Position numbers and translations under genes: made by a program. Below, in pieces: positions 37,616 to 45,895 of a stretch of 64,000 bases of DNA. Within the stretch, counting starts at the first letter, position 1. Every line of letters starts with the position of its first letter. Under the pieces are notes generated by a model. The model did not search any database and was not told the origin of the DNA. It saw only the letters and a program-made list of their open reading frames with translations. The stretch lies in assembly GCA_003499525.1 (NCBI GenBank), contig DNTB01000041.1:1-64000 (forward strand), written 5' to 3'. The stretch comes from Flavobacteriales bacterium (GTDB taxonomy: Bacteria > Bacteroidota > Bacteroidia > Flavobacteriales_G > Salibacteraceae).

Positions 37616-37951
37616 TCTACATCATTTAGTAGTTATTTGTCTTTGAAGTTCAATATTACGCTCACGTTAATAAAAGGTGAATGAAATGTTGATAACTGCA
37701 AAAAAAACGGTTAACCAGTTGAGCACTAAACTCGTAGCAGTTCTGTAGAAAAGGTTGAGTCGAACGGAAGGTGAAATTTCTGAAAATACAAGCCCCTTCT
37801 GCCTTTTTTTTTAAATTATTTATGTGAAAATTTGCTTGTTCATCAACGCACAATAGCAATCACATTTCACAAAACGGGCGGGCTTGCCGTTGCGTGATGA
37901 ACTCTTTTTAACGTAATGTTTAACTTATAAAACACGTGTAGGGAAACCAGA
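37616..37951. other. dnaA upstream region, 336 bp without gene
   Basis: AT-rich for its first 220 bases, with A and T runs, then GC-richer. It contains one TGTTGATAA (37687-37695), a single-mismatch relative of the DnaA box TTATCCACA on the minus strand, and a long imperfect inverted repeat at 37838-37902. I found no cluster of perfect DnaA boxes, so I do not call it oriC, although dnaA-proximal origins are common. Confidence 0.5.
37838..37902. repeat. imperfect inverted repeat in the dnaA leader
   Basis: Left arm GTTCATCA-a-CGCA (37838-37850) pairs with right arm TGCG-TGATGAAC (37891-37902) through 12 base pairs and one bulge. Inside lies AACGG/CCGTT around a GC-rich core. It ends 49 bases before the dnaA ATG, so it could fold in the mRNA leader or act as a binding site. 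Confidence 0.6.
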
Positions 37952-39382
37952 ATGAAAAAGCCACAAGAAGAGGTTTGGAGCCGGTGCCTTACGGTGATCA
38001 AGGACAACGTCAGTCATCAGAGTTATAAAACCTGGTTTGAACCCATTAAACCCTTATCTCTGAAAAACGATACCTTGACCATACAGGTACCCAGTCCTTT
38101 TTTCTACGAATGGTTGGAAGAGCATTACATTACCTTATTAAAAAAAACGATCAAGAGAGAACTTGGGCCTGCGGGTTCGTTGGAGTACAGTATCATCATG
38201 GAAAAGAACTACAACTCCAAGAAACCTGTATCGGTTAAAGTCCCGGCAAGTAACCGGAACGCTACCAGGAATCCTTCGATCAGTATGCCAGTTGATGTTG
38301 GCACCCGGGCCATCAAAAATCCTTTTGTAATACCCGGACTAAAGAAGGTAGTTGTAGAATCTCAGCTTAACCCCAATTATTCTTTTGAAAATTTCGTAGA
38401 AGGAGAGTGCAACCGACTCGCCAGATCAGCAGGATTTGCCGTTGCCCATAAACCCGGGGGAACAGCATTTAATCCTTTGCTGGTTTATGGAGGAGTCGGA
38501 CTTGGTAAAACTCATTTGGCGCATGCCATAGGAATTGAAATCAAGAATCAACAACCAGAAAAAACAGTACTGTATGTATCTTCTGAGAAATTCACTCAGC
38601 AGTTCATAGAATCAGTTAGGAACAACACCCAGAACGATTTCATTCATTTCTATCAAATGATTGACATCCTAATCATTGATGATGTTCAATTCTTTGCTGG
38701 AAAAGAAAAAACACAAGATGTGTTCTTTCACATCTTCAATCACTTGCATCAAACAGGAAAGCAATTAGTTCTGACGGCCGACAAAGCACCTATTGAAATG
38801 CAGGGAATAGAACAACGACTTCTTTCCCGATTTAAATGGGGTCTCAGCGCTGATTTGCAAACACCAGATCTGGAAACGAGAATAGCTATACTTCAACAAA
38901 AAATGTACACGGAAGGAATCGAACTTCCAAAAGAAGTAGTTGAATATCTGGCCTATTCTATTTCAACAAATATCAGGGAACTTGAAGGAGCCCTAATATC
39001 GCTTATTGCGCAGTCTTCTCTGAACAAGAAATCTGTTACCCTTGAGCTGGCCAAACAAATGATCGACAAGTTTGTAAAGAATACAGCCAGAGAAGTTTCG
39101 ATCGAGTATATTCAAAAAGTGGTTTGTGACTATTTCAATTTACCCATTGAATTGCTCAAATCTAAAACGCGGAAAAGGGAAGTGGTTCAGGCAAGACAAA
39201 TTGCAATGTATTTTGCCAAGCAAATGACAAAATCATCCCTTGCTTCGATTGGAGCTCATACCGGAGGTAAAGATCACGCTACGGTGCTGCATGCATGTAA
39301 AACCGTGAATAATCTCATGGAAACCGATAAGCGCTTCCGCGGGTATATCGAAGATTTAGAGAAGAAAATCTCAATTCAATAA
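37952..39382 (+). CDS. dnaA: chromosomal replication initiator DnaA
   Basis: A 476-residue replication initiator. Domain I (WSRCLTVIKDNVSHQSYKTWF), a variable linker (about 85-125), AAA+ domain III with Walker A GGVGLGKTHLAHA (about residue 178), Walker B ILIIDDVQFFAGKEKTQ and sensor region LLSRFKWGL, then domain IV with the DNA-binding signature GAHTGGKDHATVLHACK. All parts are intact and length is typical. A terminator follows its stop, directly abutting the next gene. Confidence 0.98.
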   Translation: MKKPQEEVWSRCLTVIKDNVSHQSYKTWFEPIKPLSLKNDTLTIQVPSPFFYEWLEEHYITLLKKTIKRELGPAGSLEYSIIMEKNYNSKKPVSVKVPASNRNATRNPSISMPVDVGTRAIKNPFVIPGLKKVVVESQLNPNYSFENFVEGECNRLARSAGFAVAHKPGGTAFNPLLVYGGVGLGKTHLAHAIGIEIKNQQPEKTVLYVSSEKFTQQFIESVRNNTQNDFIHFYQMIDILIIDDVQFFAGKEKTQDVFFHIFNHLHQTGKQLVLTADKAPIEMQGIEQRLLSRFKWGLSADLQTPDLETRIAILQQKMYTEGIELPKEVVEYLAYSISTNIRELEGALISLIAQSSLNKKSVTLELAKQMIDKFVKNTAREVSIEYIQKVVCDYFNLPIELLKSKTRKREVVQARQIAMYFAKQMTKSSLASIGAHTGGKDHATVLHACKTVNNLMETDKRFRGYIEDLEKKISIQ

Positions 39383-39386
39383 CTTT

Positions 39387-39409
39387 AAGCCACGCAAGTG
39401 GCTTTTTTT
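39387..39409 (+). terminator. terminator hairpin after dnaA, abutting next ATG
   Basis: Stem AAGCCAC/GTGGCTT with loop GCAA, then seven T ending at the base before the ATG (39410) of the phosphatase gene. Both a dnaA terminator and a potential control point for the downstream gene. Confidence 0.8.
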
Positions 39410-39871
39410 ATGCGTATTCTGTTCGTTTGTTTAGGGAACATTTGTCGATCGCCCATGGCCCACGGCCTGATGAGACACAAAGTGGCAGGTCTTGACAATA
39501 TCCACAATGATTCTGCCGGAACATCTTCCTGGCATGAAAGTGAGCCTCCTGATCCCAGGGCTATCAAAACGCTCAAAGACTTCGGTATAGATATATCCGA
39601 CCTCCGCTCCAGACCGGTCATTGAAGATGACTTCAAGCGATTTGACATCATCTATGCGATGGATGAGTCAAACCTTGAAAATCTCTTGAAAATGAAATCT
39701 AAGTATCAAATTGAAGGCGGTGCTCAAATTAAACTGATCCTGTCTGAGTTAGACTCGCATGAGTTAACATCAGTTCCAGACCCTTATTTTGGAGGAGATC
39801 AGGGGTTTTACCTGGTTCATGACCTGCTTGACCGCACCACGGATAATATTTTACAATCCATCCTAAAATAA
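39410..39871 (+). CDS. low-molecular-weight protein-tyrosine phosphatase
   Basis: A 153-residue LMW phosphatase dephosphorylating phosphotyrosine. P-loop C7-LGNIC-R13-S with N10 context; general acid aspartate in SVPDPYFGG. I start at ATG 39410: the frame extends four codons upstream to 39398, but that would lie inside the terminator hairpin. The ATG is preceded directly by the T run, so there is no Shine-Dalgarno sequence. Members of this family often act on polysaccharide-export tyrosine kinases, but none is encoded here. Confidence 0.93.
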   Translation: MRILFVCLGNICRSPMAHGLMRHKVAGLDNIHNDSAGTSSWHESEPPDPRAIKTLKDFGIDISDLRSRPVIEDDFKRFDIIYAMDESNLENLLKMKSKYQIEGGAQIKLILSELDSHELTSVPDPYFGGDQGFYLVHDLLDRTTDNILQSILK

Positions 39872-39881
39872 CGCAAAAAAA

Positions 39882-39910
39882 AAGCCGCTTCTTACGAAAC
39901 GGCTTCTTTT
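39882..39910. terminator. bidirectional terminator
   Basis: Stem AAGCCG/CGGCTT with A-run on the left and T-run on the right, between the stops of the convergent phosphatase and SprB-repeat genes. Confidence 0.75.
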
Positions 39911-39925
39911 ATCTCACAAATACTA

Positions 39926-42900
39926 CTATCGAACGACCAACCTAAAGGTTGCTCCGGCACCTGCATCGTTTCTCACAACGATAAAGTATACACCGTTTGT
40001 CAGTTCTACATCATTGTATTCAATCGTTACGTTCTGACCGCCGAGAGAAACTCTTCGGTTGTCAACAACCTGACCCAGTGGATTAAATACAGTAACTTCA
40101 TGTACTCCACTCAAATCATTGAATACCACATTAAAATGTCCATTGGTTGGATTCGGAAATACCTTCACACTGCTGGTGATACGGACGTCTTCCAATCCTA
40201 CTACAATATCAACAGTACCTACTGCTTCACACTCGTTGGCATCGGTTACCGTCACTCCATATTGACCGGCTGTTGCAACATTGATACACTCTGTAGTTTC
40301 TCCATTATCCCATAAATAGGTATAAGGAGGGGTACCACCTGCTACAGTTACACAACCTTCGCCATCATTGTCTGTAGTTCCACCAAGCACTATCGCATCA
40401 GGCTCACCTACTACGAAAGGTCCAGCGGGGCCAATGCATCCACCTGCATCAAGTACGGTAACAGCATAACTTCCTGCTGCCAAATTAGCAAGCGTAGCGT
40501 CGGTAGTTGTATCACCGGTTGACCACGCATATGTAAAAGGCTCAGCACCGATAGTATCCATGGTTAATGTGATCGATCCATCGCTATCACCGTTACAAGT
40601 GGCATCTGTAATAGCACTGCTAACCACAACAGGTCCTCCGATGTTACCTATATTCACAGACACTACAGTATCACATCCCGTGGCCAATTCAGTTACAGTA
40701 ATGAAATAAGTCCCTGAGAAAAGATCATTGCGGGTGTCCTTATCCGAACCGCTTACACCGTCTGACCAATCATAGTTGTAGTCTGTTGTCGCTCCGGAAG
40801 CAGGAACAACCTCTGCCTCGCCGTTTGCCACACCACAGTTGGCATCACTTAATCGGCTTGCTGTTACGTCCGGGCCTGGTACTTGCGGAACATCAATACT
40901 AATGGTAGTATCACATCCTGTAGATAACTCAGTTACAACAACGGTATACATACCTGCCATCAGGTCATTTCGGAAATCCTTGTCATTTCCTGCAACACCG
41001 TCTGACCATACATAATTGTAATCGGTAGTATTTCCCGTTGTTGGAACGATGGAAGCTTCACCGCTTGCGGGTGAGCAATTGGAGGCTACAATACCTGAAA
41101 CAAAAACAACAGGCGCGTCAGCCAATGGAATGGTCACTGAAGTTGAGGCCTCACAACCTGTAGTATCATTTACTACCAGGATGTTATAAGTACCGGCTGG
41201 AAGGTCTGTTCTGAATTCCGGACCCGCAACTCCATTCCATGTAGTGGTATATCCTGCTGTATCGTGGCCGGCTGGTAATACCACTTGGGCTTGACCGTTG
41301 TTAAATACACAACCCGCGGGTTGAATACTATCAATACTTACGGTGAAAGGATCAGTGCATGAAGCCAAAGTTTTTACGGTCAGATAAGGCATCTCATCAA
41401 AGGTAAAAGTCTGTCCATTGTATGAGACGGTTTGTCTATTAAAAAATCCACCATTGGGTGATGGCTCAAAAGGTGCAAAAGGGTCAGAACAAGTGACCAC
41501 CCAACAGGAATCACCATTACCTCCGAAATACTCAAATCTTGCATCGTAAAACCCAGATTGAATCGGAACAGGACCTCCGGTTACCGGGAAATAATGCAAC
41601 TCATCATCAATCATTGCTGGTGTGATTGTGATGAAAGACGTAGCTGCTAAAGGCGTTCCTGTTCCATCAACAAGAGACAATTGAAAGATTTGGCCAGGCT
41701 CAGTCCATTCACTATCAAAAGCAACTCCAAGCTCGACAATTGTGTCGGCCTCCACAAATCGATATTCTTGATTAACTGAAAACGCTCCACCATTCTGACT
41801 ACTTGGTGGGCCAATTTTGCTTACAAGATTTGCTGCAGAAACAGGCACTGGAGCTGCAGAATAGATATTATTAGTAATCTCTATATCTACACTATACGTA
41901 TTATTGGCAGGATTTGAATCAATCGAATCAGAAAGTAAATTCCAATTAATGGTGTGCAAACCTGTGGCAGCCGGGTTCCATTCTCCTGTTGTTATCGATG
42001 TGTCAACCGCTTCAGATGCGACTGAGGCCGTTGATGGTGATACATCGTTGAAAGGAGAAGGACCAGTAATGTCAATCTCCAAACGGACATTGTATGCAGT
42101 ATTTTTACCTCTATTGATTGAGGCTGCAGAGAAATAGAAACTATCAGCAACTACCTGGTTGATTGGTATGGCTCCATACCACCACTCTAAGAATTGTCTT
42201 GGAGGATCAAAGAAACTAGTCCTTTCAAGAACCATGTCATTGTCTTCAACATCCAATACCATAATGTCGTCTACGAAAAATCCATATCCAATGCCTTCAA
42301 CACCAGAACGGTTAGCCTCCCAGTTGAAACGGACGTAAAGGGAATCCTGACCTGTAATTAATGAACTAGGAATGAATATGTTTGATGAAGTTGGGTTTGC
42401 TAATTCGCCGCCTCCATTGGCAGTCAAAATTGCAAAATCTGTATTATCATCAATCGTAACCCAGTTTAAGTTATCGTTTGACAATTGAACCTTCAGAGTG
42501 TCATAGTATCGCGCTCCGTATTTTTCATAGTGGAAAACTAGATTTTGATTAGAATATGAGCTAATGTCTATTGCACTCGCAGCAGTCATTATATTGGGTT
42601 GAAAAAGAGCCCCTCCAGTTCTTGGATCATCTGGGGCCATTACGGCATAGTTTCCTCCACCGGTTGAATTTATAGAACCTGAAAAAGCCCATGGCAATCC
42701 CGTTGTTCCAATCGACCAACCGTTCGGGATGGGACTGGCGTTATTGATGACCCAGGTATTTGGATTATCAAAACCGTCGAACCAAATAGTATCGGAATAC
42801 GGTGAAACTCTGCTTCCGCGAAGAAAGTTCGTAGAAGCTTGATTCGGATCAAAGCTTCTTGCGAAATCCTGTGTCGCAAGCTCTAATCCGTTTTCCTGCC

Positions 42901-42961
42901 TTTGTCCATAAGTGAAAACCGCTATGGCTAGAGCAAAGAGAGTGAGTAGAAAATTTTTCAT
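39926..42961 (-). CDS. large secreted SprB-repeat protein with T9SS sorting domain
   Basis: A 1011-residue extracellular protein. Signal peptide (NFLLTLFALAIAVFTYGQ); N-terminal adhesin-like beta domain (DGFDNPNTW, residues 60-240, MAM/cleaved-adhesin-like); CARDB-like segment to about 370; then about five SprB-type repeats (residues 530-910; e.g. TDYNYVWSDGVAGNDKD and TDYNYDWSDGVSGSDKD, then CNGDSDGSITLTM); type A sorting domain from VKVFPNPTNGHFNV to FRLVVR. SprB is the gliding adhesin of Flavobacterium, but short repeats like these also occur in non-motile species, so gliding is not implied. The middle repeats are near-identical in protein. Confidence 0.85.
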   Translation of the reverse strand: MKNFLLTLFALAIAVFTYGQRQENGLELATQDFARSFDPNQASTNFLRGSRVSPYSDTIWFDGFDNPNTWVINNASPIPNGWSIGTTGLPWAFSGSINSTGGGNYAVMAPDDPRTGGALFQPNIMTAASAIDISSYSNQNLVFHYEKYGARYYDTLKVQLSNDNLNWVTIDDNTDFAILTANGGGELANPTSSNIFIPSSLITGQDSLYVRFNWEANRSGVEGIGYGFFVDDIMVLDVEDNDMVLERTSFFDPPRQFLEWWYGAIPINQVVADSFYFSAASINRGKNTAYNVRLEIDITGPSPFNDVSPSTASVASEAVDTSITTGEWNPAATGLHTINWNLLSDSIDSNPANNTYSVDIEITNNIYSAAPVPVSAANLVSKIGPPSSQNGGAFSVNQEYRFVEADTIVELGVAFDSEWTEPGQIFQLSLVDGTGTPLAATSFITITPAMIDDELHYFPVTGGPVPIQSGFYDARFEYFGGNGDSCWVVTCSDPFAPFEPSPNGGFFNRQTVSYNGQTFTFDEMPYLTVKTLASCTDPFTVSIDSIQPAGCVFNNGQAQVVLPAGHDTAGYTTTWNGVAGPEFRTDLPAGTYNILVVNDTTGCEASTSVTIPLADAPVVFVSGIVASNCSPASGEASIVPTTGNTTDYNYVWSDGVAGNDKDFRNDLMAGMYTVVVTELSTGCDTTISIDVPQVPGPDVTASRLSDANCGVANGEAEVVPASGATTDYNYDWSDGVSGSDKDTRNDLFSGTYFITVTELATGCDTVVSVNIGNIGGPVVVSSAITDATCNGDSDGSITLTMDTIGAEPFTYAWSTGDTTTDATLANLAAGSYAVTVLDAGGCIGPAGPFVVGEPDAIVLGGTTDNDGEGCVTVAGGTPPYTYLWDNGETTECINVATAGQYGVTVTDANECEAVGTVDIVVGLEDVRITSSVKVFPNPTNGHFNVVFNDLSGVHEVTVFNPLGQVVDNRRVSLGGQNVTIEYNDVELTNGVYFIVVRNDAGAGATFRLVVR

Positions 42962-43112
42962 AAATGTGTTTTTACGTTAAACTTAAAATAAAGTATTGTG
43001 AACTGAATTTAACGCCGAATATACAACAATGATCAAATACGAAACAATTGGATGACTATCATTTAATTGCAGATTGACTTATAATTGATACCTCATGAAT
43101 AAGGTTTGAATT

Positions 43113-43838
43113 ATGCCCAGTAATGAAAGTTGTGAACAAATCCTCTACATTTTACCAAACCTTATTGGTGAGCATGAAGCATTCATAGAAATGATAGCGA
43201 TAGAGCATCCTGAAATCAAAAAGCTCAATCACTTTTTCGTTGAAAAAGAAAAGCCTGCTAGAGCACTTGTAAAGAGACTCCATTTGGAGACTCCCCAAAA
43301 TGATCTCTTACTCACTCCTATAGGAAAGCACCAATCCTCTACCACTTATTTAAATGTATTAAAGAAGGTCAAGTATGACATAGGTTTAATTTCGGACGCG
43401 GGTGTCCCCGGAGTTGCTGATCCGGGCTCAACAGTAGTGCTGGAAGCTCATAAATTGGGTTTCCAGGTTGTTCCCCTGGCTGGACCATCATCTATTATCA
43501 ATGCTCTTAGTGCCTCTGGTTTGAACGGTCAACAATTTACATTTCATGGATATTTGCCCGTCAGAACGGAAGACCTTAAAGCTAAACTAACAGATATAAT
43601 TCGCGACTCCGTCAGAACAGCGTTTACACATATCTTTATTGAAACCCCCTATCGAAACATGAAACTACTGGAAACATTGCAACAAGTTGCTCCAGAGAAT
43701 ACTCTTTTTTGCATTGCTGCAGGAATTCAAACTTCTAATGAGTTCATCAGAACACGTCGGATAGCAGAGTGGAAGAATTCAGGGTTTCCGAATATTCATA
43801 AAGTTCCTGCCGTATTCCTGATAGGACATAATATATAA
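43113..43838 (+). CDS. SAM-dependent methyltransferase, RsmI-like (TP-methylase)
   Basis: A 241-residue tetrapyrrole-methylase-fold enzyme. IGLISDAGVPGVADPGSTVVL and PLAGPSSIINALSASGLNGQQFTFHGYLP are the RsmI hallmark blocks; RsmI 2'-O-methylates C1402 of 16S rRNA. It is shorter than usual RsmI (about 280) and lacks the typical N-terminal GTLYVVATPIGN, having ILYILPNLIGEHEAF instead, as in a second Bacteroidota subfamily whose target is not established. I therefore give no symbol. A ten-base-pair hairpin follows the stop. Confidence 0.88.
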   Translation: MPSNESCEQILYILPNLIGEHEAFIEMIAIEHPEIKKLNHFFVEKEKPARALVKRLHLETPQNDLLLTPIGKHQSSTTYLNVLKKVKYDIGLISDAGVPGVADPGSTVVLEAHKLGFQVVPLAGPSSIINALSASGLNGQQFTFHGYLPVRTEDLKAKLTDIIRDSVRTAFTHIFIETPYRNMKLLETLQQVAPENTLFCIAAGIQTSNEFIRTRRIAEWKNSGFPNIHKVPAVFLIGHNI

Positions 43839-43843
43839 ACCAA

Positions 43844-43879
43844 AAGCGGAGTAACTTTCTGCTGAAAACTACTCCGCTT
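43844..43879 (+). repeat. ten-base-pair perfect hairpin after the methyltransferase gene
   Basis: AAGCGGAGTA (43844-43853) pairs with TACTCCGCTT (43870-43879) around a 16-base loop. There is no T run afterwards, so it is not a standard terminator. Confidence 0.7.
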
Positions 43880-44240
43880 CATCATACACTGCCGTAGCAG
43901 TAAAATGATATCAAGTTGTGGTTATTACAAGCAATGCAAATCCGAAGATATGCATTGTAACTCCACGGTGCATTCAATTTGGTTGCCCAAATCAATGTCG
44001 AGGTTTTCATACCTCAACAGGAAAAACCCTTAGCACCGAGATGCATTTTGTTTCACCTACCGCCTCTGAAACAGCAAAGACGAATCTTTACTTTTTCAAA
44101 GCAATGGAAACAACTAGAACGGGCTTACCAAACTATTTGCTTCCGCGACAAACGATTCGAATTTCTTCTCTTCGTTTTTCCTTATGCCTTTTCCTTAGAA
44201 TTGGCTTGACTACGTCATAAAAGAACTTTGGTCGGGAGTT

Positions 44241-44260
44241 ACCGCTTTCGCGGCTTTTTT
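44241..44260 (+). terminator. probable rho-independent terminator
   Basis: CCGC-TTTC-GCGG hairpin followed by six T. It has no protein gene upstream on the plus strand within 400 bases, so it may end a non-coding transcript. Confidence 0.5.
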
Positions 44261-44357
44261 ATCTCTCACTTGACAAGCCAAACATAGGTTGGTTATTCAA
44301 AGTCTCAAAAAGAATTGAGCTTATGTTGTCCACTCATTTTTAACTTGAGTTTTCAAC

Positions 44358-44381
44358 AACTGTTAACTTAATGTTACAGTT
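44358..44381. repeat. palindrome AACTGT..ACAGTT
   Basis: AACTGT (44358-44363) pairs with ACAGTT (44376-44381), extended inward by AAC/GTT with one bulge. It could be an operator or an RNA hairpin; no neighbouring gene start is close. Confidence 0.45.
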
Positions 44382-44575
44382 GGGTTAATTAATACTCTTG
44401 ACAGCTGCTTATATTTCTGATTCTCAACAATCTATGTCCTTTAATTCGAGACTTTCTATTTTGTCCCACCATGTATGCGGACATTGGAATACTGCCGGAA
44501 TTTGCAATAAAATCTGCTTGAGAAGCATAATTAACTGCAGGAAATTCAATAGTCGATTGCATCTTTCAGTTCTTG

Positions 44576-44914
44576 TTAAAGTTCATTTTCATAAAGTTTC
44601 ACCGCTAATTTTTCAGTTGGCAGGTACTTCTGCTTTTCGACTGCGGTTACTCTTGCACGCAGATCATACCCTCGTGATATCATTTCAATGAGTGCACTGC
44701 GTGAACTGGTGTATAATGTACCAAGTGGTTTGCCCCTGAAAACCATTAGTATGTCATCCTTATCGGAAAGCCCCACCTCTAATTCCGTTCCGGAATGAAT
44801 AAGATGATAGTGACTGTTAAAATGGATGTTGTTATCATTCATAACTTTCCCTTCGATAATGAATGAAAAATTGTCTTTCCACATTTGGCCTCTTTTAGTT
44901 TCAAATAATTTCAT
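44576..44914 (-). CDS. small protein, remote HIRAN-like resemblance
   Basis: A 112-residue soluble protein. SGTELEVGLSDKDDILMVFRGKPLGTLYTSS followed by LIEMISRGYDLRARVTAVE loosely follows the pattern of HIRAN domains (a D-rich turn, then vGyl-type strand, helix and a strand), which bind DNA ends. The match is by eye and weak. It stands alone, divergent from the xerD-type gene with 66 bases between, and has normal codon use. The frame is real-looking because of its length and start; the function is unknown. Confidence 0.55.
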   Translation of the reverse strand: MKLFETKRGQMWKDNFSFIIEGKVMNDNNIHFNSHYHLIHSGTELEVGLSDKDDILMVFRGKPLGTLYTSSRSALIEMISRGYDLRARVTAVEKQKYLPTEKLAVKLYENEL

Positions 44915-44980
44915 TTCTGGAATACCTTATATTGATGATGAAACAAAGGTCAAGAGCGGCAGCGTAATGAATTTACGTCC

Positions 44981-45892
44981 ATGAAAAAAATTGAAGAAAA
45001 GGATAGAAAACACTTAAGGGCTTACTTAATCCACCTAAAAATTGAACGGTCACTTTCTGAGAATACCGTGCAAGCTTACCGAAGTGACCTGACCAGGTAT
45101 TATGACTGGTTTCCCCACCATACAAACGAAAAGCATATCATAGAATCCAACCAGGAAACAATTGCACTTTTTCTGAAATCCATAAGAGAGAAGAATCTGA
45201 AAACAAGTTCTCACAATCGGATCCTTTCTTCATTGCGCGGTTTCTTTAAATACCTGGTAACAGAGGAGATCATTGAAACCAGCCCAATGAAATATGTTGA
45301 TGGTGCTCGTAATCCGCGTAAGCTCCCAGAGGTTTTAAGCAATGAAGATATTGACCTCATGATTGGAAGTATTGATCTCAGTCGTCCCGAGGGACATAGA
45401 AATCTTACCATTTTAGAATTACTCTACGGATGTGGGCTGAGGGTATCCGAATTAATAAACCTAAAGTTCAGTGATCTTCATGAGCAGGAGGGGTTCATCC
45501 GGGTAAAAGGAAAGGGGGATAAACAGCGTATTGTTCCTATTGGAAAAATGGCTTTAAAGGCCATTAGACATTATCGATCATCACGGAATCAACTTCCAAT
45601 TAAAAATGGTCATGAGGATTATATCCTATTAAACAATAGGGGCAGAAAACTATCAAGAGTCATGATTTTCTATATTGTCAGAGAGCTTAGCGAGAAAGCC
45701 GGGTTGAACAAGCAGATTAGCCCTCATACGCTTCGGCATTCCTTTGCTACAGAAATGATAAGAAGGGGAGCCAACCTCAGGGCTGTTCAGGAAATGCTCG
45801 GTCATTCTTCAATAACAACCACGGAGATTTACACTCATTTAAACGAGAAAGATCTTATTGATGCTATTATTCAATTTCATCCAAGATCCTAA
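44981..45892 (+). CDS. xerD: XerD-type tyrosine recombinase
   Basis: A 303-residue integrase-family recombinase with an N-terminal SAM-like domain (LRAYLIHLKIERSLSENTVQAYRSDL) and catalytic domain. Active-site set R154 (GCGLRVSEL), K178 (VKGKGDKQRIVP), H249 and R252 (PHTLRHSFAT), H275 (MLGHSS), Y284 (TTEIYTH). Length, sequence and absence of adjacent att repeats or integron genes fit a chromosomal Xer that resolves dimers at dif rather than a mobile integrase. It is convergent with pcm, three bases between stops. Confidence 0.93.
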   Translation: MKKIEEKDRKHLRAYLIHLKIERSLSENTVQAYRSDLTRYYDWFPHHTNEKHIIESNQETIALFLKSIREKNLKTSSHNRILSSLRGFFKYLVTEEIIETSPMKYVDGARNPRKLPEVLSNEDIDLMIGSIDLSRPEGHRNLTILELLYGCGLRVSELINLKFSDLHEQEGFIRVKGKGDKQRIVPIGKMALKAIRHYRSSRNQLPIKNGHEDYILLNNRGRKLSRVMIFYIVRELSEKAGLNKQISPHTLRHSFATEMIRRGANLRAVQEMLGHSSITTTEIYTHLNEKDLIDAIIQFHPRS

Positions 45893-45895
45893 ATA

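Larger units (their letters stand above)
43839..44575. other. 737-bp gene-free stretch with several hairpins
   Basis: No reading frame here has a recognisable protein. On the plus strand there is a series of stems: 43844-43879 (ten base pairs), 43932-43957, 43972-43995, 43998-44015 and 44049-44073, and a terminator-like hairpin ending at 44260; further on 44358-44381 is a near-perfect palindrome. This suggests a structured RNA, detailed in the findings. From about 44262 to 44575 only the palindrome stands out. Confidence 0.5.

Noticed and set aside
37687..37695. oriC call based on TGTTGATAA
   Set aside because: Only one imperfect DnaA box, no cluster and no skew data.
37662..37859. 65-codon minus-strand frame upstream of dnaA
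   Set aside because: It lies across A/T runs and the dnaA leader, has no signal or domain and reads as low-complexity text.
39398..39409. Four extra N-terminal codons of the phosphatase
   Set aside because: They fall in the terminator hairpin; the family N-terminus begins at ATG 39410.
43918..44220. Overlapping plus-strand frames of 76 and 100 codons
   Set aside because: No family pattern, atypical composition, and they cross the predicted hairpins. A structured RNA explains the region better.
44398..44691. 97-codon plus-strand frame
   Set aside because: Mostly antisense to the 112-residue gene at 44576-44914, Ser/His/Leu-rich with no domain.
44981..45892. Phage or element integrase
   Set aside because: Xer-type length and motifs, housekeeping neighbours, no att-like repeats or cargo genes.
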